NCBI GenBank assembly: GCA_001941065.1
Contig: MSHJ01000012.1
Coordinates: forward strand, 1-64,000
Source of the DNA: Alistipes sp. Zagget8
GTDB taxonomy: Bacteria > Bacteroidota > Bacteroidia > Bacteroidales > Rikenellaceae
Direction: 5' to 3'
DNA: 64,000 nt
Under the pieces are notes generated by a model. The model was not told the DNA's origin. It worked only from the letters and a program-made list of their open reading frames with translations, and did no database searches. Positions 50,729 to 58,815 of the stretch are shown piece by piece. Both the position numbers and the translations under genes were made by a program. Position 1 is the first letter of the stretch. Each line of letters starts with the position of its first letter.

Positions 50729-52114
50729 TTATTTTACAAGTTCTCGTTCTATTTCTTCCAGGGTTTTTCCTTTGGTTTCGGGCACGCACCGAATGATGAA
50801 CAGAAGACCGGCGATACAGATGATGCCGTACAGGAGGAATGTTCCGGAAGCCCCGAGTCCCGCATTGAGCATGGGGAACGTATAGGTGAGGATGAAACAG
50901 GCCGTCCAGAGTGCGAAGGTCGCTACTCCCATCGCTGCGCCCCGCACGGCGGTCGGGAATATTTCCGATACTACGACCCACATCACGGGGGCCAGGGATA
51001 CGGAATAGCAGGCGATGGCGACGACGACGATAGCCAGCATGGGAAAGCCCGTGACTCCGTAGAAATAGGCCAGGCTCAGAATCAGGTAGGCGCACGACAA
51101 GCCCGCAGCTCCCAAGAGCAGCAGGGTCCGGCGTCCCAGCCGGTCCACGGTGAACAATGCGACCAGCGTGAAGACCACGTTGGTAATCCCGGTCACTACG
51201 ATATTCATCATCGTCTGGGAAATGCCATATCCCGCGGCGGCGAAGATTTCCTGCGCATAGTTGAAGATGATATTGATGCCGCACCACTGTTGGAATACGG
51301 CCAGTACGATACCGATGGTCAGGACCCGGCGCATGGACGGGGTTAACAGAGTCCGCCATGTTTTTCGGGATTCCTCTGCTCTCGGGACCGATACGATGGC
51401 TTCATATTCGTTCCGGGCATATTCGGCTCCGCCGATACGTTCCAAAACGTACATGGCTTTCGAGGTGTAGCCTTTGCCGAGCAGCCACCGGGGGCTTTCC
51501 GGAATCCGGAAGGCCAATAGCAGAAAGAGTGCGGCGGGGCAGCATATCACCCAGAACATGATGCGCCAACCGACCGTACCGTTCCACGAAAGAGCGATCG
51601 CCTCGGAGGTTGCATCCGCCGGCACCGGTTCAGCGACGGCGGCATTGACGATCTGGGCGGCCAGTATGCCGATTACCATTGTCAGCTGATTAAGGGCTAC
51701 AAGCCGCCCTCGGATCGCTGAAGGCGCCACCTCCGCAATGTAGACCGGGGAAAGGTTCGAGACGATGCCGATGGCCAGTCCGCCCATGATGCGGAAAACA
51801 ATGAATGTGGAGAACCGGTCGGCAGCGCCTGTGCCGAAAGAAGAGACGATGAAAATGACTGCCGCCGCAATGAAAATGCGTTTGCGACCGTATCGGTCGC
51901 TGCATGTCCCGGCGATCAAGGCCCCGACGAGGCATCCTATCAGCGCACTGCTCATGGCCCATGCCTGCATGACGGCATGGGAGCCGATTCCGAAAAAACT
52001 CTCGTAGAACGGCTTTGCTCCGCCGATGACGACCCAGTCGTATCCGAAGAGCAGTCCGCCCAATGCTGCGACGAAAGAGATGAAAACGACGTATCCTTTT
52101 CCTCTTTTTTTCAT
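50729..52114 (-). CDS. MFS sugar porter (XylE/GLUT type)
   Basis: 461 residues with twelve transmembrane helices. Sugar-porter signatures are present: ALGGLLFGYDWVVIGG in helix 1, DRYGRKRIFIAAAVIF, RIMGGLAIGIVSNLSPVYIAEVAPSAIRGRLVALNQL, and PESPRWL. The C-terminus is PETKGKTLEEIERELVK. It moves a monosaccharide or small glycoside across the inner membrane by proton symport. It lies 11 bp upstream of the GH2 gene and 4 bp downstream of the first UroD gene in one operon. Confidence 0.95.
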   Translation of the reverse strand: MKKRGKGYVVFISFVAALGGLLFGYDWVVIGGAKPFYESFFGIGSHAVMQAWAMSSALIGCLVGALIAGTCSDRYGRKRIFIAAAVIFIVSSFGTGAADRFSTFIVFRIMGGLAIGIVSNLSPVYIAEVAPSAIRGRLVALNQLTMVIGILAAQIVNAAVAEPVPADATSEAIALSWNGTVGWRIMFWVICCPAALFLLLAFRIPESPRWLLGKGYTSKAMYVLERIGGAEYARNEYEAIVSVPRAEESRKTWRTLLTPSMRRVLTIGIVLAVFQQWCGINIIFNYAQEIFAAAGYGISQTMMNIVVTGITNVVFTLVALFTVDRLGRRTLLLLGAAGLSCAYLILSLAYFYGVTGFPMLAIVVVAIACYSVSLAPVMWVVVSEIFPTAVRGAAMGVATFALWTACFILTYTFPMLNAGLGASGTFLLYGIICIAGLLFIIRCVPETKGKTLEEIERELVK

Positions 52115-52118
52115 GATC

Positions 52119-53378
52119 CTACAGATTTCTGACGGCGTTGAGTTCCTCGATCATCGCCACCAAGTTTTTAATGGGAACATTTGCCTGAACATTATGCACG
52201 GAACTAAAAACGAATCCTCCGTTCTCCCCGAAAATACGGCATTGTTCCCGCACGTGACGTTTTACGTCATCGGGCGTTCCAAACGGCAGCACTTTCTGAG
52301 TGTCGATTCCTCCGCCCCAGAAAACGAGTTGTTCTCCGAATTGTTTTTTCAGGGTCTCCGGGTCCATGTCCTGGGCGTTGATCTGCACCGGGTTGAAAAT
52401 ATCGAAGCCGGCCTCGATCAGCTTTCCGAGCAGGGGAAACATGGCACCGCACGAGTGTTTGAAGATTTTCCAGCTCGTATTTTCGTGAATCCAGTCGTTG
52501 AGTCGCTTATAATAGGGAAGCCACAATTCATGGAATGTTTCCGGCGAGCAGAACTGGGAATTCTGGGTCCCGAAATCGGTGCCGCAAGTAAATACGACAT
52601 CAATCTTGTCGCCGCAGCGCTCCCACAACCGGCGGTAGTTGGCGATTGCGAAATCCATTTGCCGGCTGAACACCTCCCGGATGTAATCGGGACGCATCAG
52701 GGTGGAGATATACCATTCGGCGACGCTGCGGATGCCTTTGGGGTTTCGGAGCGATACGCCGGGCACGAAAGCGACGTCGCCCAATGCCGAGCCGCCGAAG
52801 CTGGCGACAACGGCCCGTCCGGTTCGGGCCGCAGTTTCCACACGGGCCGCGAATCGGTCGAGCTCCTCATCCGAAACGAGGCCATATTCTTCCAGATTGT
52901 CCTCGGGATTCATCTGTGAATCGTCGATTTCGCCGCATCGCTCAATGGCGTTCATAAAATAGCACCCGTCGGAAAGCACGGCGCTCGGCGTTGCGGAGCG
53001 ATCACCTTGCGGATAGAGCCAGATGTCGTTGTTCCGATCCGGGGTGAGGTCTATTCCCTGCGCGATCAGAACTTCCTGTCCCCACGGAGTACGCTGCGTA
53101 TGCAGCCGGCTGTTGTCATTGCCCAACATGTCGTAGCTTCCAAAGACATGTTCGCAGTCGAGATGCATGATTTGTTTGAGCTCTTCGTCTATTTCGCCGA
53201 GCATCTGGAACGGTTCGATGATTTTCACCGGGCGTTTTTCAAGCCCGTAATACGCGCGCAGGGACTCCACGACTTTGCAATGGATGCCCGTTACGGAGGT
53301 CGCTCCGAAATCGACCGGTATGGTGTCGGGCTGTTTATGTTGCAGGGCCCGGATGATACGTTGTCTGGATGAGATCAT
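52119..53378 (-). CDS. uroporphyrinogen-decarboxylase-fold, methyltransferase-like protein (UroD-1)
   Basis: 419 residues, first gene of the minus-strand operon. It shares the UroD fold with UroD-2: RQRIIRALQHKQPDTIPVDFGATSVTGIH at the N-terminus, DVVFTCGTDFGTQNSQFCS, and the metal motif H308-S-C310 in KHSCGAMFPLLGKLIEAG. The final zinc position is again His (H395 in GGFVFSSVHNVQANVP), not Cys as in MtaA/MtbA. It is longer than UroD-2 by about 80 residues, mainly an inserted segment near residues 90-200. A role in methyl transfer from a sugar-linked or aromatic substrate is a hypothesis; there is no corrinoid-binding protein nearby. Confidence 0.82.
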   Translation of the reverse strand: MISSRQRIIRALQHKQPDTIPVDFGATSVTGIHCKVVESLRAYYGLEKRPVKIIEPFQMLGEIDEELKQIMHLDCEHVFGSYDMLGNDNSRLHTQRTPWGQEVLIAQGIDLTPDRNNDIWLYPQGDRSATPSAVLSDGCYFMNAIERCGEIDDSQMNPEDNLEEYGLVSDEELDRFAARVETAARTGRAVVASFGGSALGDVAFVPGVSLRNPKGIRSVAEWYISTLMRPDYIREVFSRQMDFAIANYRRLWERCGDKIDVVFTCGTDFGTQNSQFCSPETFHELWLPYYKRLNDWIHENTSWKIFKHSCGAMFPLLGKLIEAGFDIFNPVQINAQDMDPETLKKQFGEQLVFWGGGIDTQKVLPFGTPDDVKRHVREQCRIFGENGGFVFSSVHNVQANVPIKNLVAMIEELNAVRNL

Positions 53379-53400
53379 TGGTTGAAACTAAATGTTTATG

Positions 53401-53408
53401 CAAAGATA
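53401..53408 (-). promoter_or_regulatory. -7 box of the UroD-MFS-GH2-UroD operon
   Basis: TATCTTTG on the minus strand, 22 nt before the start codon at 53378. The -33 position reads TTC rather than TTG, a weak promoter of the kind that needs an activator; the AraC-type motif lies 42-60 bp further upstream. Confidence 0.55.
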
Positions 53409-53437
53409 GTCCATCAATAAACTGTTTGAAATAGAAT

Positions 53438-53468
53438 ATTATTGCCATAAGGATGGATGATAATTGCC
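53438..53468. promoter_or_regulatory. AraC-type activator site, copy 1
   Basis: AGGATGGATGATAATTGC at 53450-53467 occurs identically at 58577-58594. In addition ATTATTGCC (53438-53446) is repeated as ATAATTGCC (53460-53468), 8 of 9 identical at exactly 22-bp spacing, about two helical turns, as expected for a two-headed AraC-family protein. Confidence 0.65.
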
Positions 53469-53782
53469 AATTCGAGCCCTTTTTTAGGTGCGAAAGTTTT
53501 CCGGAGGAGTTCGGGATGCATTTGCATATGAAGTTTTACTAGTTAATGTTAAGTAGTTGGTTTAGTGTGCAATATGTATTTCTGTTTTTGGAGGTTCAAG
53601 TTGGGTAGGCGGGGTTTGTAAGTGTCGTTTTCGCCGTTGAAACGCGGGGAAATTCTCCATTCAGCCTTTCTGCGCCGATTTGTATCTTACTCGAAGAACT
53701 CCTAATTTTATCTCCGTATTCGGGCCTATGACACTTTGTTCGGACGGGTCTGTCGCTTCGGTTACAATTAATATATAAATAT

Positions 53783-56065
53783 ATGAAAAAAACATTATTT
53801 GCTTTGCTGGGCATCGTTTTATTGGGTGTCGCCTGCGCCGTTGAGAAATCCGCCGATCCGGAGATGGACCGGTTTATCGACAACCTGATGAGCCGGATGA
53901 CGCTCGAAGAGAAGATCGGACAGTTGAACCTGCCCAGTGCCGGCGATATTACGACGGGGCAGTCGCAGAACAGCGATGTCGCGGAAAAGATTCGTCGGGG
54001 TGAAGTCGGGGGCATGTTTAACATCAAAGGCGTGGACAAAATTCGGGAGGTGCAGAAGATCGCCGTGTCGGAGAGTCGGTTGGGAATTCCGCTTTTGTTC
54101 GGAATGGACGTCATACACGGCTATGAAACCACCTTTCCCATTCCGCTTGCGCTGACAGCCACTTGGGATATGGACGCGATCGAACGTGCGGCCCGTATCG
54201 CCGCCATCGAAGCGAGTGCTTCGGGGATTTGCTGGACGTTCTCGCCAATGGTGGATATTTCGCGGGACCCCCGCTGGGGGCGTGTTGCCGAGGGCGTTGG
54301 CGAAGATCCGTTTTTGGGAAGCGCCGTTGCCCGGGCTTTCGTCCATGGCTATCAAGGACGCGACGGAAAATATGCCGAAGACGAGATCATGAGCTGCGTA
54401 AAACATTACGCCCTGTACGGAGCCTCGGAGGCAGGGCGGGATTACAATACGACGGATATGAGTCGTCAACGCATGTACAACGAATATTTTGCCCCTTACA
54501 AGGCTGCTGTAGAGGCAGGGGTCGGGAGCGTAATGGCCTCGTTTAACGAAGTCGACGGGATTCCGGCGACTGCCAATCGGTGGCTGATGACTGAAGTGCT
54601 TCGCAATCAATGGGGTTTCGGCGGCCTGGTCGTGACCGATTATACCGGGATCGCGGAGATGATCGAACATGGAATCGGCGATATGCAGGAGGTTTCGGCC
54701 CGTGCGCTTCAAGCTGGAATCGACATGGATATGGTCAGCGAAGGTTTTCTCGGCACGTTGAAAAAGTCACTGGACGAAAAACGTATTTCATTGCAGGACA
54801 TTGACCGGGCATGTCGCCGGATTCTGGAAGCGAAATACAAGCTCGGACTTTTCGATGATCCTTATCGTTATTGCGATTCTCGTCGTGCCGCAACACAGGT
54901 TTATACGCCCGAACATTGTGCTGAGGCACGTCGGATCGCGGCCAAAAGTTTCGTATTGCTGAAAAACGAGAAAAACACGCTGCCTCTCCGGCGCAGAGGT
55001 ACGATCGCTGTCGTCGGTCCGTTGGCCAATTCCCGTGCCAATATGCCCGGAACTTGGAGTGTCGCGGTTGATCTCACGAAGCCACACACCGTATTGGAAG
55101 GGCTGCGGGAAGTCGGAGGTTCCGATGTGGACATTCGTTATGCCCGGGGATGTAACATCGCCCGTGACGAAGAATTGGAACGCAATTCTACCATATTCGA
55201 CCGTACCATCGAGCGTGACGGGCGGAGTGATCGGGAAATGTTGGAGGAGGCTTTGAAAATCTCGTCCGATGCCGACGTAATCATTGCCGTGCTGGGCGAA
55301 CCTTCGGAGATGAGCGGTGAATGCAGCAGCCGGTCTGATATCGGGATTCCGGATGTACAGCGTGAACTGCTCGAAGCGCTGGTTGCCACGGGCAAACCCG
55401 TCGTATTGGTTCTCTTTGCCGGCCGGCCGATGACGCTCGAATGGGAGGACGAGCATGTAACTTCGATTCTCAACGTATGGTTCGGTGGTACGCAGGCCGC
55501 CGAGGCTATCGGCGACGTTTTGTTCGGCGACGTGAATCCCTCGGGCAAACTGCCGTCCACTTTCCCGCGTAACGTCGGGCAGATTCCGCTTTTTTACAAC
55601 CATAAAAATACGGGGAGGCCGCTCAAAGGCGATAAATTCGAGAAGTTCCGCAGTGCTTATCTGGATGTTCCCAATACGCCGGTCTACGCATTCGGGCACG
55701 GTTTGTCCTATACGACTTTCCGGTATGGAGACGTTCGCCTTTCCGCTTCTGAGATGGGTGTTGACGGGTCGATTACGGCAACGGTCCGGTTGACCAACGA
55801 CGGCCCGTGTGCAGGAGAAGAGGTCGTTCAGCTTTACATCCGCGATATTCAGGGATCGTCGACACGGCCTGTTCAGGAGTTGAAGGGATTTCAGCGTGTT
55901 TCGCTCAAGCCGGGCGAGAGCCGGGACGTGAATTTCACGATCGACGCTTCGCTGTTGAAATTCTACAACTATGACCTGGACTATGTTTGCGAACCCGGTG
56001 AGTTCGACATCATGATCGGCGGGGCGAGTGACCGTGTGAAACAAACCCGGTTCCGGCTTAATTAG
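53783..56065 (+). CDS. GH3 beta-glucosidase
   Basis: 760 residues with an export signal (MKKTLFALLGIVLLGVAC), probably a lipoprotein or periplasmic. BglX-like GH3 layout: N-terminal TIM barrel with nucleophile Asp286 in GFGGLVVTDYTGI, KHYALYGASEAGRDYNTTD, the alpha/beta sandwich (VVGPLANSRANMPGTWSV), and a C-terminal fibronectin-III-like domain (HGLSYTTFRYGDVRL, ELKGFQRVSLKPGES). In Bacteroides thetaiotaomicron a GH3 enzyme adjacent to a GH144-type gene is specific for beta-1,2-linked gluco-oligosaccharides, so the same substrate is likely here. GH144-like follows by 27 bp. Confidence 0.92.
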   Translation: MKKTLFALLGIVLLGVACAVEKSADPEMDRFIDNLMSRMTLEEKIGQLNLPSAGDITTGQSQNSDVAEKIRRGEVGGMFNIKGVDKIREVQKIAVSESRLGIPLLFGMDVIHGYETTFPIPLALTATWDMDAIERAARIAAIEASASGICWTFSPMVDISRDPRWGRVAEGVGEDPFLGSAVARAFVHGYQGRDGKYAEDEIMSCVKHYALYGASEAGRDYNTTDMSRQRMYNEYFAPYKAAVEAGVGSVMASFNEVDGIPATANRWLMTEVLRNQWGFGGLVVTDYTGIAEMIEHGIGDMQEVSARALQAGIDMDMVSEGFLGTLKKSLDEKRISLQDIDRACRRILEAKYKLGLFDDPYRYCDSRRAATQVYTPEHCAEARRIAAKSFVLLKNEKNTLPLRRRGTIAVVGPLANSRANMPGTWSVAVDLTKPHTVLEGLREVGGSDVDIRYARGCNIARDEELERNSTIFDRTIERDGRSDREMLEEALKISSDADVIIAVLGEPSEMSGECSSRSDIGIPDVQRELLEALVATGKPVVLVLFAGRPMTLEWEDEHVTSILNVWFGGTQAAEAIGDVLFGDVNPSGKLPSTFPRNVGQIPLFYNHKNTGRPLKGDKFEKFRSAYLDVPNTPVYAFGHGLSYTTFRYGDVRLSASEMGVDGSITATVRLTNDGPCAGEEVVQLYIRDIQGSSTRPVQELKGFQRVSLKPGESRDVNFTIDASLLKFYNYDLDYVCEPGEFDIMIGGASDRVKQTRFRLN

Positions 56066-56092
56066 ATTATTAATTCCAAATATTTCAATAGC

Positions 56093-57421
56093 ATGAAAAT
56101 CAATATGATCATTTCCGCACTGTCGGCATTGTCGTTCATGACGGCCTGCGGATATGGGTCGGGAGCACTTTCCGACGAGGCGCTTCTGGACAGCGTGGAG
56201 CGCCGGACGTTCGATTATTTCTGGGACGGGGCGGAACCCAACAGCGGGCTGGCCCGTGAACGTATCCATACGGACGGGAACAATCCTCAGGGGGACGACA
56301 TGATCGTCACCACGGGAGGCAGCGGGTTCGGAATTATGGCGCTTATCGCCGGTATTGACCGCAACTATATTTCCCGGGAAGACGGGGTAGAACGTTTCGA
56401 GCGCATTGTCTCTTTTTTGGAGACGGCAGACCGTTTCCACGGAGCGTGGCCGCATTGGATCAACGGCGAAACAGGGCGTGTGAAGCCGTTCGGTCAGAAG
56501 GATAACGGTGGAGATCTGGTCGAAACCGCATTCCTGGTTCAGGGGCTGCTGGCAGCACATCAATATTTTGTCGAGGGAAATCCCCGCGAACAGGATTTGG
56601 CCCGGCGGATCGACTCTCTGTGGCGAAGCGTCGAATGGTCTTGGTATTGCAACGGGCAGGATGTATTGTATTGGCATTGGAGCCCCGAGTATGCGTGGGA
56701 GATGGATTTTCCGGTGAGGGGGTATAACGAATGTCTGATCATGTATGTTTTGGCGGCCGCATCGCCCACATATGCCATCGACAAGGCTGTCTACACAAAA
56801 GGCTGGGGCGAGGACGGGGCCATCGTCAGCCCGAATGAAAGCGAGGGGTATGATTTGGAGTTGCGCTATCAAGGCGGTCGAGTCGGGCCGATGTTTTGGG
56901 CGCATTACTCGTTCCTGGGACTTGACCCGAGGGGGCTCAAAGACGATTTCTGCAACGATTACGGTCGGGAAATGCGCCATTATACCCTTGCTAACAGGGC
57001 CTATTGCCTGCGCAATCCCGAAAAACATGCCGGTTACGGAGAGAATTGCTGGGGGCTGACAGCCAGCTATTCGACCGTAGGTTATGCGGCACACGCCCCT
57101 TTCGAGGAGGCGGATTGGGGTGTGATCTCACCGACGGCGGCTCTCTCGTCGATCGTTTACACGCCCGGGGAATCCATGCAGGTAATGCGCTTCCTCTATG
57201 AAGATTTGAATACGCAGCTTTGGGGGCCGTATGGATTTTACGACGCTTTCAGCATGGAGGAAAATTGGTTTCCTCCGCACTATCTGGCAATCGACCAGGG
57301 GCCGATTGCCGTGATGATCGAGAACCATAGGTCCGGATTGCTGTGGAATCTCTTCATGAGCCATCCCGATGTGCAGAACGGATTGAACAGGTTGGGATTC
57401 GAGCGGGTTGCGCTCAATTAA
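56093..57421 (+). CDS. GH144-like glucoamylase-domain protein (beta-1,2-glucan hydrolase candidate)
   Basis: 442 residues, lipoprotein-like signal (ALSFMTACGYG). It is the PF10091 'glucoamylase' (alpha/alpha)6 domain: FDYFWDGAEPNSGLARERIH, VTTGGSGFGIMALIAG, HGAWPHWINGETG, DNGGDLVETAFLVQGLL, LYWHWSPEYAWEMDFPVRGYNECLIMYVLAA. Characterised GH144 members (for example Chitinophaga pinensis CpSGL and a Parabacteroides sophorohydrolase) cut beta-1,2-glucan. It has no attached binding module. Together with GH3 it could turn extracellular cyclic or linear beta-1,2-glucan into glucose. Other PF10091 activities cannot be excluded. Confidence 0.85.
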   Translation: MKINMIISALSALSFMTACGYGSGALSDEALLDSVERRTFDYFWDGAEPNSGLARERIHTDGNNPQGDDMIVTTGGSGFGIMALIAGIDRNYISREDGVERFERIVSFLETADRFHGAWPHWINGETGRVKPFGQKDNGGDLVETAFLVQGLLAAHQYFVEGNPREQDLARRIDSLWRSVEWSWYCNGQDVLYWHWSPEYAWEMDFPVRGYNECLIMYVLAAASPTYAIDKAVYTKGWGEDGAIVSPNESEGYDLELRYQGGRVGPMFWAHYSFLGLDPRGLKDDFCNDYGREMRHYTLANRAYCLRNPEKHAGYGENCWGLTASYSTVGYAAHAPFEEADWGVISPTAALSSIVYTPGESMQVMRFLYEDLNTQLWGPYGFYDAFSMEENWFPPHYLAIDQGPIAVMIENHRSGLLWNLFMSHPDVQNGLNRLGFERVALN

Positions 57422-57453
57422 AGGTTTGTATGATCCGTGAAATGTAAAAACGA

Positions 57454-57494
57454 CAAAAAGAGGCAACTGCTTCCGGGGTAGCTGCCTCTTTTTG
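57454..57494 (+). terminator. hairpin terminator after the GH144-like gene
   Basis: 12-bp perfect arms (57454-57465 with 57483-57494; caaaaagaggca/tgcctctttttg) with a 17-nt loop that can pair a little further, and a T run in the second arm. It ends the GH3-GH144 unit 30 bp after the stop codon. Confidence 0.85.
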
Positions 57495-57534
57495 TTATTT
57501 TGGATTCGAACGCTGAATCTGTCGTTTTTTTATT

Positions 57535-57542
57535 TATATTTG
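57535..57542 (+). promoter_or_regulatory. -7 box of the AraC gene
   Basis: TATATTTG, 19 nt before the ATG at 57562. CTG, one base off the consensus TTG, sits 19 bp upstream (57513-57515). The 18-bp motif is absent here, so the regulator is probably not auto-activated. Confidence 0.6.
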
Positions 57543-57561
57543 TTTATCCAAATTTTCAACC

Positions 57562-58482
57562 ATGAAGATCAAGCACGGATTCGAGGGCGAACGATTTATC
57601 ATTGTTCCGTATCAGTTTATCGTTTCTATGGCACGAAACCCGCTGTGCAGCGATCTTTTCATCCATTCCATCGGAAATTTCTCAAACGCACGGCACCATT
57701 ATATTTCCCGGCCCAAAGGCCGTAACGAGTGTATACTGATCTATTGCAAATCGGGGCGAGGCTGGATTTGTGTCGGGGATACGCGCTATGAGATCGGCCC
57801 CAATCAGGTATTCGTCATCCCATCGGGGACCCCTCATAGTTATGGCGCTGACGACAGTACTCCGTGGACCATCTATTGGATTCATTTCATGGGGACGAAG
57901 GCCGGTGTGTTTGCCCGTCGGATGGCTTCGCTGCCTCTTACGATAGAACCTTCGGAAGAGTCGCGTATCAAAGACCGCCTGGATCTTTTCGAGGAAATTT
58001 ATGCGACGCTTTATGCGGAGCTTTCCGAGGAAAATATCAGTTATGCGAATCTTTGTCTGGCCCATTTCCTGGGGACGCTTCTCTTTTTGAAGCCGTTCCG
58101 CTCGGGACGGTTGTCGCATAATTATCTGAGTACGAAGGTCAACTCGGTGATTTATTATATGAATGAGAATATCAGCGAAAAGTTGACCATTCAGGATTTC
58201 GCCGCGTACATCGGCTATTCGGAATCCTATTTTTATCGGGTTTTCATCCGGGAGACCGGATATGCGCCGATCGAGTATTTCAATCGTCTCAAAATTAACC
58301 GGGCCTGCGAATACCTGCTTCACAGTTCCATGAATGTCATGCAGATTGCGCATATTCTCGGTTTTACGGATTCGTACTATTTCTCCCGCATGTTTTCACG
58401 GATCATGAAAATATCACCCGTAAAATACCGGAACTGCGGAGGAAATATCCCTTCTGCCGAATCCGCACAACAAACCCTTTAG
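57562..58482 (+). CDS. AraC-family transcriptional regulator of the glycan locus
   Basis: 306 residues. N-terminal cupin sensor domain (ECILIYCKSGRGWICVGDTRYEIGPNQVFVIPSGTPHSYGADDSTPW), then a double helix-turn-helix of the AraC type in the last ~100 residues (LTIQDFAAYIGYSESYFYRVFIRETGYAPIEYFNRLKINRACEYLLHSS, then MQIAHILGFTDSYYFSRMFSRIMKISPVKYR). It probably binds a sugar or glycoside and activates promoters carrying the 18-bp motif at 53450-53467 and 58577-58594. It is encoded between the two sites. It is unlike the hybrid two-component or SusR-type regulators more common in PULs. Confidence 0.93.
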   Translation: MKIKHGFEGERFIIVPYQFIVSMARNPLCSDLFIHSIGNFSNARHHYISRPKGRNECILIYCKSGRGWICVGDTRYEIGPNQVFVIPSGTPHSYGADDSTPWTIYWIHFMGTKAGVFARRMASLPLTIEPSEESRIKDRLDLFEEIYATLYAELSEENISYANLCLAHFLGTLLFLKPFRSGRLSHNYLSTKVNSVIYYMNENISEKLTIQDFAAYIGYSESYFYRVFIRETGYAPIEYFNRLKINRACEYLLHSSMNVMQIAHILGFTDSYYFSRMFSRIMKISPVKYRNCGGNIPSAESAQQTL

Positions 58483-58555
58483 TTTCCACAAACACGCTCC
58501 GGAAAGGAGAACGCTTCCATTCCCGTAACCACTCTGTCTCGTCACGTCATTTCGG

Positions 58556-58594
58556 GGATGGATAAAACCCGTTTATAGGATGGATGATAATTGC
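58556..58594. promoter_or_regulatory. AraC-type activator site, copy 2
   Basis: AGGATGGATGATAATTGC at 58577-58594 is identical to copy 1. GGATGGAT occurs at 58556-58563 and again at 58578-58585, a perfect 8-bp direct repeat with exactly 22-bp spacing. Confidence 0.65.
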
Positions 58595-58748
58595 TTATTT
58601 TGAGTTGTTGTCTGAATGTGTGTTTGTGTAAATATTGCTGTTTATTAAGTGTTTATGTTGAAATTTTAAATTGAAACTCCTTGCTTAATTTCATTTGTAA
58701 GGTATGGAGAGCCATCCTTTGGGAGTAGAAAATTTAAAAAGAATGATA

Positions 58749-58756
58749 TACATTTG
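58749..58756 (+). promoter_or_regulatory. -7 box of the SusCD unit
   Basis: TACATTTG, about 60 nt before the SusC start at 58816. No TTG is present 19-21 bp upstream, in line with activator dependence. The AraC motif lies ~155 bp upstream, further than usual. Confidence 0.55.
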
Positions 58757-58815
58757 TATAGATGGAATATTCTAAAAAGGCGGAATATTTTAACCTACTA
58801 ACTAACTTCAATATT

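Larger units (their letters stand above)
53379..53782. other. 404-bp divergent regulatory region
   Basis: AT-rich gap between the UroD-1 operon (minus) and GH3 (plus). It holds a minus-strand promoter (53401-53408), the AraC-type motif with its 22-bp repeat (53438-53468), and a weak plus-strand box TGCATTTG at 53517-53524. No coding frame is convincing. Confidence 0.6.
58483..58815. other. 333-bp regulatory region upstream of SusC
   Basis: AT-rich gap between the AraC gene and SusC. It holds the second AraC-type motif (58556-58594) and a -7 box at 58749-58756. The segment between them contains no coding frame that I believe. Confidence 0.6.

Noticed and set aside
50729..51359. Extending the GH2 gene upstream as one 1152-residue protein
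   Set aside because: The added N-terminal part is a wrong-frame reading of the sugar porter gene; the ATG at 50715-50717 opens a normal signal peptide.
54788..57094. A 768-codon minus-strand frame across the end of GH3 and most of the GH144-like gene
   Set aside because: No motifs; both plus-strand genes have intact family signatures along their whole length.
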